DNA of 64,000 bases from assembly GCA_015680685.1 (NCBI GenBank), contig MNCI01035290.1, forward strand, positions 1 through 64,000. The letters are read 5' to 3'. This stretch comes from Gnetum montanum. Lineage: Eukaryota; Streptophyta; Gnetopsida; Gnetales; Gnetaceae. Below, piece after piece: positions 55,090 to 64,000 of this stretch (position 1 is its first letter; each line of letters opens with the position of its first letter). The position numbers and the translations under genes are program-made. Under the pieces are notes generated by a model. The model searched no databases. It saw nothing but the letters and a program-made list of their open reading frames with translations, and had not been told where the DNA came from.

Positions 55090-55735
55090 AGGTAGACCAA
55101 ATCCCATGGGATGCACTTTCAGGAGAAGAAAAGTGCATAATAGGCCATCATGGATGCACTTTTGGGTGATGCTGAGTACAATCTTGGCCTTAATGGATGC
55201 ACTTTCAAGTGATGCTAAGTGCATCCTAGGTTATCATGAGTGCACATTCAAGTATGATTATGAGCACATCCATGGCCTCTACAGGTATGCCTCCAGGAAG
55301 TTGCTTTCATAGAGAACACTTTCTAAGAGGATTTTCCTCCCTTAGCATATCCTTAGGGAGATCACTCCTAGGGAGGGCTCCTTTAGGGAAAGTGCTCTTA
55401 ACAAGGGTTCTCTTATGGAGAGCTCTCTTAGATGCATAACACAACGTGCTCTTAGGAAGGATGCTCCTAGAGGGAACACTACCACATAGCACGAGGTGCT
55501 CCCTGGGAGAGAGTTCTTGCAAGCATTGCATAAGGTGCTCTCTGTAGAGTGCTCTTGCCAGCACAACTATGCTAGGTGCTTCCATGGAGAGTCCTCTCTT
55601 TCATTATGCATGTGAGAGTGCTCTCTTTAGAGGTGTTTTATGTTGGACATGTGAGAGTGCTCTCCTTGAGTTGGTCCTTTGAAACCAAATTTATAAGGGT
55701 GCAGGATGATATGGCTGAAACTGGTCCAATCAACA

Positions 55736-55746
55736 TATATAGGGGA
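55736..55746 (+). promoter_or_regulatory. Last Pol I promoter-like motif, candidate gene promoter
   Basis: TATATAGGGGA followed by AGGTCGAGTTG. It is the copy nearest to 18S and the last one before unique DNA, so it is the best candidate for the pre-rRNA start. In that case the 5' external transcribed spacer would be about 5.5 kb. Confidence 0.5.
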
Positions 55747-55760
55747 AGGTCGAGTTGATG

Positions 55761-56049
55761 ACCAGTTGTAGGGATAAAGCGATACATGGGTTTCTCCCTT
55801 GGGGATGTCTTGCCCTGCCCATGATATCACGGCCTTGTTGTTCATTTCTATGACTCACAAGCCTTGTTGTGAAGAAGGATAACCCTAGAGAAGGTAGTGT
55901 CCACTTTTACAATTTGAGATAAAAGGCTTGTAGCATTATGGACATGTTCCGTGGGGTTGGTTGCCTAGGAATCCTAGGATCCCAAAGAAGTAGGTTTGGC
56001 TAGCTAGCACTGTAACTATCCTAAACATTCTCACACACATTTTAAGAGC
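55761..56049 (+). other. Unique DNA after the last promoter motif
   Basis: No repeats or coding potential seen; presumptive start of the 5' external transcribed spacer. Confidence 0.4.
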
Positions 56050-59000
56050 CTATTCGTGAGATGGATGCATTGAGTAGATGGAGCGTTAATACTAATGGCT
56101 CTACAGGATTGAAAGATCCTCTCTGAAAATAATATCGAATGATTTCATATGAATGGTTGCATTGATTTGGTGCAGTTGAGGTAGCAGAGCATCTCAAGCC
56201 CCCATGGGGTAGCACCAAGTGCATTCTCTCTCTACCTTATCACCGATTCGATCACTTAGTAGTGCATGGGTGGTAGTTTCAGGTTCACTTGGATGTGCCA
56301 AGGAACAAAGAGGGTGTACACTCTCTTATTCTCCATGCCCTTGTGGGTGCTTTCTGTTCATTGCGGATCATGAATTTTGATATTATGGTGATCATTTCAT
56401 GGTTGTACCATCTCAAAAATAAGCTTTTGTGGATTTAAAGACTTATGTTGTGCCTTCTCTTGGAGTAACTTATCGAGTTTGAGCACACGCTCATCCTTGG
56501 TAGTAAGTTATCCAAGGGTTGGAAGTAGTTGGACAAATTTTTTAGGCTCATGTCTCAAAAATATATTGTTTTGACTGCATGACACTATCTCTGGGTTTCA
56601 TGAAGGGGTTTTTGATTATGGAATCACATAACACTGAATTTAGGTATTTGGAAGCTTACATCCTATGAGCCCTATTTCTTTATCCTTGGGTATGATTGTT
56701 ATGGATGTTGCGAGATTAGAGCCACTACTGATGGCACTACGGGATTGAAAGATCACCTTTGAAAATGATATCAGTTGATTTCGTATGAATGGTTGCATTG
56801 ATTTGGTGTGGTTGAGGTAGTAGAGATTCTTGACACCCCCATGGGATAGTGTCTAGTGCATGCTCTCTCTACCTTATCAATGATTAAATCACTTAGTAGC
56901 ACATGGGTGGTAGTGGTGAGTTCACTTGCATGAGCCAAGGAATGAATAGGACATAGTCTCTTTTGTTCTCGAGGGACTTGCGAGTGCCTTGCTATTCATT
57001 GTGGATAGTGGGTTCTAATATTTGAGTGACCATTTTTTGGTCATTCCATCTCAAAAATAAGCTTTCATGGATTCAAAGATTTATGTCACACCTTCCCTTG
57101 GAGTAACTTGTCAAGTTTGAGTGCATGCTCAACTTCAGTAGCAAGTTCTCCAAGGGTTAGGAGTAGTCAAACGGATGTTTTAGGCTCATGCCTAAAAAAA
57201 CTATTGTTTTGACTATAGGACACTCTATCTCTGGGTTTCACAAAGGATTTTTCAATTGTGTAGTTACTTAACATCAAATTTGGGTATCTGGAAGCCTACA
57301 TCCTATGAGGCTTGTTTCTTTATCCTTGGGCGTAATTGTTGTGGATGTTGCATGATTGGAGCCACTACTAATGGCACTATGGGATTGAAATATCCCCTCT
57401 GAAAATGATATTGGTTGATTTTGTGCAAATGGTTGTATTGATTTGGTGCAGTTGAGGTAGTAGAGCATCTTGATGCCCCCATGGGGCATCATCTAGTGCA
57501 TGCTCACTCTACCTTATCATTGATTCTAGCACTTAGTAGTGCATGGGTGGTAGTGGTGAGTTCACTTGCATGAGCTAAGGAATGAAGAGGACATAGTCAC
57601 TCTTATTCTTAATGCACTTGCAGGTGCCTTGCTGTTCATTATGGATCATGGGTTCTAATATTTGGGTAACCATTTCATGGTCATTCCATCTCAAAAATAA
57701 GCTTTTGTGGATCAAAAGACTTACATTGCACCTTCCCTTGGAGTAACTTGTCAAGTTTGAGTGCATGCTCAACTTTAGCAGCAAGTTCTCCAAGGGTTAG
57801 AAGTAATTGAATAGATTTTTCAGGCTCATGCCTTGAAAATCTATTGTTTTGACTACCAGACACTCTCTCTTTGGGTTTCACAAAGGAGTTTTCAATTGTG
57901 TGGTAACTTAATGCCAAATTTTGGTATTTGGAAGCCTACATCCTGTGAGGCCTATTGATTTATCCTTGGGTGTGATTGTTTAGGATGTTATGATATTTGA
58001 TCCATCACTGATGGCTCTACAAGATTGAAAGATCCCCTCTAAAAATGATATCATATGATCTTGTGAAAATGGTTGCACTAATTTGGTGTGGTTAAGGTAG
58101 CAGAGCATCTCAACATCCCCACGGGGTAGCATCAGGTGAATGCTCTCTTTACCTTATCATCAATTTGATTGCTTAGTAGTGCATGGATGGTAGTTGGGAG
58201 TTCACTTGAACATGCCAAGGAATGAAGAGCATGTAAGCTCTCTTGTTTTCCATGCACTTGTAGGTGCATCATTGTTCTCTTGTTCATTGTGAATTGTGGA
58301 TTTTGATATTCTGGTGACCATTTCATGGTTGTTCCATCCCAAAAATAAATTTTTGTAGATTCAAAGACTTATGTTGCACCTTCCCTTGGAGTAACTTGTT
58401 GAGTTTGAGTACATGCTCAACCTCAGTAGTAAGTTCTCCAAGGGTTAGAAGTAGTTGGATGGATGTTTCAAGCTCATGCCTCGAAAATCTATTATTTTGG
58501 CTACTAGACACTCTGTCTCTAGGTTTCACAAAGTTTTTAATTGTGCAATCACTTAATGCCAAATTTAGGTATCTAGAATCCTACATCCAGTGAGGCCTAT
58601 TTATTTATCATTGGGTGTGATTATTTAGGATGTTGTAATATTTTAGCACTAATGGCTCTACGAGATTGAAAGATCTCATCTAAAAATGATATCGTATGAT
58701 TTTTTGTGAATGGTTGCATTGATTTGGTGTGTTTGAGGTAGCAGAGCATGTTAATGCCCCCACAAGGTAGCATCAGGTGTATGCTTTCTCTTCCTTATCA
58801 TAGATTCGATCACTTAGTAGCACATGGGTGGTAGTTGTGAGTTCACTTGGACATGCCAAGGAACGAAGAGCATGTATGCTCCCTTGTTTTCCATGCACTT
58901 GCAGGTGCCTCACTATTCATTATGGATCAAGGGTTTTGATATTTAGGTGACCATTTTGTGGTTTTTCCATCTTGAAAATAATTTTTTTTATTCAAAGACT

Positions 59001-60165
59001 TACGTTGCACCTTCCCTTGGAGTAACTTGTTGAGTTTTAGCACATGCTCAACCTCGGAAATAAGTTCTCCAAGAATTAGGAGTAGTCAAATGGATGTTTG
59101 AGGCTCATGCCTTGAAAATATATTATTTTGACTACCTAACACTCTATCTATAGGTTTCATGAAGGAGTTTTTGGTTGTGTGGTTACTTAATGCCAAATTT
59201 AGGTATCTAGAAGCCTACATCCTATGAGGCCTGTTTCTTTATCATTGGGTGTGATTGTTTAGCATGTTGTGATATTTGAGTAATCACTGATGGCTCTACA
59301 GGATTGAAAGATCCCATTTGAAAATGATATAGTATGATTTCATGAAAATGATTGCATTTATTTTGTGTGGTTAAGGTAGTAGAGAATCACTGATTCGATC
59401 ACTTAGTAGCACATGGGTGGTAGTTGTGAGTTCACTTGGATGTGCCCAAGAACGAAGAGGGTGTACGCTCTCTTGTTCTTCATGCACTTGTGGATGCCTC
59501 TCTATTCATTGCGAATTGAGGATTCTGATATTTTGGTGATTATTTTGTGTTCATATCATCTTGAAAATAAGCTTTCATGGATTCAAAGACTTATGTTGTG
59601 CCTTCCTTTGGAGTAACTTGTCAAGTTTGAGAGCATGCTCATCCTCATCAATAAGTTCTCCAAGGATTAGAAGTAGTCAAGAAGATGTTTAGGGATCATG
59701 TCTTGAAAATCTATTATTTTGGCTATGTGACACTCTATCTCTAGGTTTCACAAAGGATTTATCGATTCTATGGTCACTGAACGTTGAATTTTGGTATCTA
59801 GAACCCTACATCCTGTGAGGCCTATTTCTTTATCCTTACGTGTGATTATTCAGGATGTTGTGAGATTAGAGCCACCATTGATAGCTCTATGGGATTGAAA
59901 GATCCCCTTTGAAAATGATATCATATGATTTCATGTAAACAGTTGCATTGATTTGGTGTTGTTGAGGTTGCAGAGCATCTTGACAACCCCATGGGGTAGC
60001 ATCAGGTGCATATTATCTCTACCATATCATCAATTCAATTGCTTAGTAGCACATGGTTGGTAGTTGCAAGTTCACTTGGATGTGCTGAGGAATGAAGAGC
60101 ATGTACACTCGTTCTCCATGCACTTACGGGTGCCTCGCTGTGCATTGCAGATTGTGGGTTCCCTC
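56050..60165 (+). repeat. Seven tandem 640-bp repeats, presumptive 5' external transcribed spacer
   Basis: Anchor GATTGAAA(G/T)ATC at 56,107, 56,743, 57,383, 58,023, 58,663, 59,302 and 59,893 (spacings 636, 640, 640, 640, 639, 591). Each unit also has TTGATTTGGTG..GTTGAGGTAG, CCCCATGGGGTAGCATC, CTTAGTAG(T/C)(G/A)CATGGGTGGTAG, CTTGGAGTAACTTGTCAAGT and a TCTCCAAGGGTTAG box. Minus-strand frames in them are repeat by-products. Confidence 0.92.
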
Positions 60166-60530
60166 TTGTTGCATTGAGATGAGATTTGAACCATGTTCGA
60201 AGTGTTGGTTCAGAGTGGTTGTGTTGCTAGGATGCATCCCTCACCATAATTCTTGAATAGAGATAGGATGTAAATGTCCTTCCCCTTGAGGAAAATTTTA
60301 TTTCAAAGTGGAGGCTATGGCTAATCTTCATTTGGAATTCATAATGTGACAATAGTTGCATGTTCCTTGTTAGGGTACATGTTCCCTCTTGTTATATTGA
60401 GATGATATTGGAACCACATTTGAGCATTTTTCATGTGGTTGTGTTGTTGGGATGCATTCCTCACCTTGATGGTTGGATAGTGAGGATGGAAACATTCTGG
60501 CCCTCAAGAAGAATGCAATTTTCAAGGGGC
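60160..60530 (+). repeat. Tandem duplication of about 218 bp
   Basis: GTTCCCTCTTGTTGCATTGA at about 60,160 recurs as GTTCCCTCTTGTTATATTGA at about 60,380. Both are followed by GGTTGTGTTG.T(A/G)GGATGCAT and CCTCACC. Confidence 0.8.
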
Positions 60531-60717
60531 TCCTACAGACAATTTTCAATTCACATTCATAGTATTGATTATGGTTGCATGTACCTTTCAATGGCACATG
60601 GCATATGTTGTGATGTGAACAATGCCTTTAGCATTAGTTGATAGTTGGTTTTTCTTTGCTAGGATGCATCTCTTGTTTTGTAGGATACAATAGCGGTTGA
60701 ACACATGAAAATGGCTG

Positions 60718-60870
60718 GGAGGTGTGGTTGAGGCAGCATCAAGTGCATGTTTCCTTTTCCTAATCATAGATTAGACTACTTAGTAGCATGTAGGTGGTAG
60801 ATGCAAGTTCATGTGCACATGCCAGAGAATGAAGAGGACATAGGTTCTCTTATCCTTCATGCATGTTTTT
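60718..60870 (+). repeat. Truncated eighth copy of the 640-bp repeat
   Basis: GGTGTGGTTGAGGCAGCATC, ACTACTTAGTAGCATGTAGG and TGCCAGAGAATGAAGAGGAC match the middle of the 640-bp unit. Confidence 0.75.
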
Positions 60871-61294
60871 ATGCCTCATTCTTCAGTGGGTGCCTCGAGG
60901 TGGCCTTGGACGATGTGGCATGTGCTACTTCCTACATGGAACTTTGTTCTCATGGAGAAGCATCTTTGAGGAAGTGCTCTCAAGTGTGGTTATCCTACTG
61001 AGGATGTTTGAACCCATAGGCGTACCTTGATGTTGGGCATTTGTGTGGGAATGCTGGATTGTGTAGGCAGTAAACTATGTGCTTTTGTGATGCCCTCTGC
61101 ACTCACATGTCCATGGTTGAGAGCAAGGCTACATTTGTCACTAGTTGTAGTGTCACATTTCTCGGGTGTGCAATTGCGCAAACTAGGGAACAATGCCTGT
61201 GAAATATGTTGTACAAAATCCATTAGAGGAGGATCGTTCATTTCTTTCGAGTAAGGAAGGAAGATAGTGCTAACCGCATGGGTGCCTAGTGCAT
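60871..61294 (+). other. Unique DNA before 18S, 3' end of the external transcribed spacer
   Basis: Non-repetitive DNA that leads directly into the 18S start. No gene seen. Confidence 0.5.
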
Positions 61295-63107
61295 TACGTG
61301 GTTGATCCTTCTAGTAGTCATATGCTTGTCTCAACGATTAAGCCATGCATGTCTAATTATGAACTACTTCAAATGGTGAAATTGTATATGGCTTATTAAA
61401 TCAGTTATAGTTTCTTTGATGGTACCTTACTACTCGAATAATTGTAGTAATTCAAGAGCTAATACATGCAACAAATCCAAAATCTCAAAAGGGATGCATT
61501 TATTAGATAAAAGGCCAATGTGATCTTTCTTGTTTGCTTGATGAATCATGGTAACTAGATGGATTACATGGCCCTTATGTTGATGATGCTTCACTCAAAT
61601 TTCTACCCTATCAACTTTCAATGATAGGATAGAGGCCTACCATGGCTATGAAGGGTGATGGGAAATCAGGGTTTGATTCTAGAGAGGGAGCTTGAGAAAT
61701 GGCTACCACATCCAGGGAAGGCAGTAGGTGTGAAAATTACACAATCCTAACTTGGGGACATCGTTACAATAAATAATAATACTAGGATCATCAAGTCTAG
61801 TAATTGGAATGAGTACAATTTAAAGCCCTTAACGAGGATCCATTGGAAGGCAAGTATAGTGCTAGCAACTATGGTAATTCCAGCTCCAATAGCATATATT
61901 TAAGTTTTGCACTTGAAAAGCTCATATTTGGATCTTAGGATGGAGCAGTCAGTCTGCTAATCCGATGTGCATCAACCACTCTATTCCTTCTATCAGTGAC
62001 ATGGTTTTTGCCTTAATTGGCTGGGTCACAGCTCTGACACTATTACATTGGAAAACTTAGAGTGCTCAAAGCAATCCTTTACTCTGAATACATTAGCATG
62101 GAATAACATGATAGGTTTTTGATCCTATTATGTTGGCCTTTGGGATTAGAGTAATTAATAATAGGGACTATCGAGCACATTCATATTTCATTGTCAGAGG
62201 TGAAATTCTTGGATTTATGATAGATGAACTACTACAAAAACATTTTCCAAGCATGTTTTCATTAATCAAGAATGAAAGTTGGGGGCTCAAAGATAATCAG
62301 ACACTATCCTAGTCTCAACCATAAATGATGCCAACTAGGGATCGACAGATGTTGTTTTCAGGACTCTGTCGGTACCTTCCAAGAAATTAGAGTGTCTAGG
62401 CTCTAGTGGGAGTATGGTCACAAGGCTAAAAATTAAAGGAATTGATGGAAGGAAACCAAAAAGAGTGGAGCTTGGGGCTTAATTTGACTCAACATGGGAA
62501 AACTTACTAGGTCCAGACATAGTAAGGATTGATAGATTGAGAGCTCTTTCTTGATTCTATGGGTGGTGGTACATGGCCATTCTTAGTTGGCAGAGTGATT
62601 TGTCTAGTTAATTTCATTAATGAATGAGACCTCAGCCTACTAACTAGCTACATGGAGGTATGCCCTTCATGAAAAACTTGTTAGAGGGACTATGGCTGCT
62701 CAAGCCATAGAAGTTTGAAGCAATAACAGGTCTATGATGACCTTAGATGTTCTAGGACACACACATGCTACACGGATGCATTCAAAAAGCTTCTTTCCCT
62801 AGTCTAAGAGGATCAGGAAATATTATGAAAATGCATCATGATGGGGATAGATCTTTGCAATTATCAGTCTTCAACCAGGAATTCCTAGTAAGTGTGAGTC
62901 ATCAGCTCATGTTGACTATGTCCTTGTCCTTTGTACACACTACCCATTGATCCTAATGATTGAATGATCCAATGAAATGTTTGGATTATGGGGATAATTA
63001 TGGTTTTCTCATCATTGAGATTGTGAGAAGCTCATTAAACCTTATCATTTAGAGGAAGGAGAAGTCATAACAAGGTTACCGTAGATGAACCTACAGCAGG
63101 ATCATTG
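61295..63107 (+). rRNA. 18S rRNA pseudogene, full length
   Basis: Begins TACGTGGTTGATCC (canonical TACCTGGTTGATCC) and ends GGATCATTG. The length of 1,813 bp is close to the seed-plant norm, so few indels have occurred. Landmarks: TAAGCCATGCATGTCTAA, the 530-loop GTGCTAGCAACTATGGTAAT (canonical GTGCCAGCAGCCGCGGTAAT), TTCTTGATTCTATGGGTGGT and the decoding end TTGTACACACTACCCATTG (canonical TTGTACACACCGCCCGTCG). Universal bases are lost by C to T and G to A, so a functional small subunit could not be built from it. The orientation matches the 26S parts: 26S-spacer-18S, as in a tandem rDNA array. Confidence 0.95.
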
Positions 63108-64000
63108 ATGTGCACATGCTTTTATCTCATTGGTTACAATCTTGCATTTTCATTGCTGCAACAAAGAATGCTTGGGGAACCTCATGTGGGGAATCCATGA
63201 TAGTGGTGCCATGCTGGGATAGGACTTCGTGTAATGCTCATGGGGAGAGCATGCACTTGGCAGGGGTGTGAGACATTACATCTGAATTATGTGTTGCACA
63301 TTCAATAAATCAATTCCTTGAAGCATAGATCATTGCCTAGGTAGATTTTTGGGGGAAGAAATGAATTAATCTGGAGTGTTTGAAGGAGGGGGCTTAGGTT
63401 TCATCCTGATGTAGGACATGTCAGCGATGATCGCCATCATCCATCGAGGATAGGTAGGGAGATGTTTGTTTTGGGAGTGGCCATGTGGGTGTAGTTCTCT
63501 TCTCCCATCACACGTGTTCTAGGTGAATGGCTACCCTTGGCCTTTGGGTTGTAGGGTATTTTGTTGCTTTGGGAAAATGCAGGGTAGTCGGGGGAATTGC
63601 ACCAAATAGCTATGGTGTTGGTTCTTTGCGAGTTCTCATCCTTCCCATTTGTGGTTGCATAGCAAGGTTTTCATTCAGAGGGTGATCACCCCCTGGTTCG
63701 GATGTTGACACTAGTCTCATTCATTAGGTGCTTCCTTCTTTTCTTTCCCCAATGCCAAGGTGTGAGTGGCATCAAGGATGTGACAAACATCTGTTGCATT
63801 ACTATGGTAGTCAACCAAGGTTCATGACCCCAATCACAACTCTTGACAATGGATATATTAGCTCTCATTTTGATGAAGAACATAGAAAAATGTGATATTT
63901 TATATGAATTATAGAATCTTGTCAATCATCAAATATTTGAACAAAAGTTGTGCCATATTCCTAGGTCAAGGGCACATCTACTTGGGTGTCGTGAATATCC
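63108..64000 (+). other. ITS1, partial (no 5.8S reached)
   Basis: Follows the 18S end without a break. At least 893 bp contain no 5.8S landmark (CGATGAAGAACG or a decayed form). Flowering-plant ITS1 is usually a few hundred bp, while gymnosperm ITS1 is often much longer. The open frame on the minus strand at 63,686-63,925 has no family features. Confidence 0.7.

Larger units (their letters stand above)
55020..55760. repeat. Spacer module 3 and last promoter block
   Basis: Module 3 starts at 55,029 with AATTTATAAGGATGCAGGAT, contains the exact promoter motif and the 300-bp segment, then a shortened inverted block (55,340-55,570). It is followed by a further forward promoter block starting at 55,688 (AATTTATAAGGGTGCAGGAT). 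Distance from module 2 is about 2.65 kb. Confidence 0.85.

Noticed and set aside
57681-57917. Repeated minus-strand frames in the 640-bp repeats as a gene family
   Set aside because: They recur only as the tandem unit recurs, are interrupted in other copies and resemble no family.
61295-63107. Functional 18S rRNA gene
   Set aside because: Universal 530-loop and decoding-site bases are mutated, so it cannot be an active copy.

Overview
The window reads as nuclear DNA of a seed plant, most likely a conifer (Pinaceae-like). It has no bacterial-style genes. It is built on one badly decayed 45S ribosomal DNA unit: 26S middle part (16,670-18,464), 26S 3' part (40,415-41,430), a roughly 20 kb intergenic spacer (41,431-61,294), a full-length 18S (61,295-63,107) and at least 893 bp of ITS1 with no 5.8S reached. 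A very long spacer, an ITS1 longer than is usual in flowering plants, and large Tat-type LTR retrotransposons point to a gymnosperm. The species call is inference. The rRNA genes are pseudogenes, with dense C-to-T and G-to-A changes in universally conserved positions.

Left third (1-20,150). Positions 1-2,727 look like the end of a plus-strand LTR element (LTR-like promoter and poly(A) signals, hairpins). It cuts into element A (2,728-16,669, minus strand), a Tat-lineage Ty3/gypsy element with 5' LTR, primer-binding site, gag, protease, RT and two RNase H domains, but no integrase or 3' LTR. The 5' LTR of A abuts 26S sequence directly. The 26S pseudogene is broken about 100 bp past the classical R2 target by an 865-880 bp tandem repeat.

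Middle (20,151-39,989). Element B is a complete, older relative of A: 19.8 kb, LTRs of about 2.1 kb, TSD CTAAC. It sits inside the second copy of the 865-bp repeat, and the first copy preserves the unoccupied site.

Most striking: both A and B carry, between protease and RT, a 5-6 kb block whose opposite strand encodes an eight-exon gene with matching exon lengths and GT-AG junctions in both copies. It has a weak N-terminal resemblance to HAD/FCP1-type phosphatase folds, a central unknown domain, an acidic linker and a charged coiled-coil-like tail. Arrays of a TAGTTTAA motif bracket the block. A second short motif, different in A and B, is reiterated in the LTR, the leader and intron 1 of the antisense gene of each element. 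The pattern resembles a self-recognition system.

Right third (41,431-64,000). The spacer holds a 29-31 bp array, nine composite 240-320 bp repeats each with a Pol I promoter-like motif, about 7.8 kb of a 15-bp minisatellite in three blocks, three modules carrying exact TATATAGGGGG motifs plus inverted segments, seven 640-bp repeats in the presumptive 5' external transcribed spacer, then 18S and ITS1. Long open frames in the minisatellite are a by-product of a period divisible by three, not genes.
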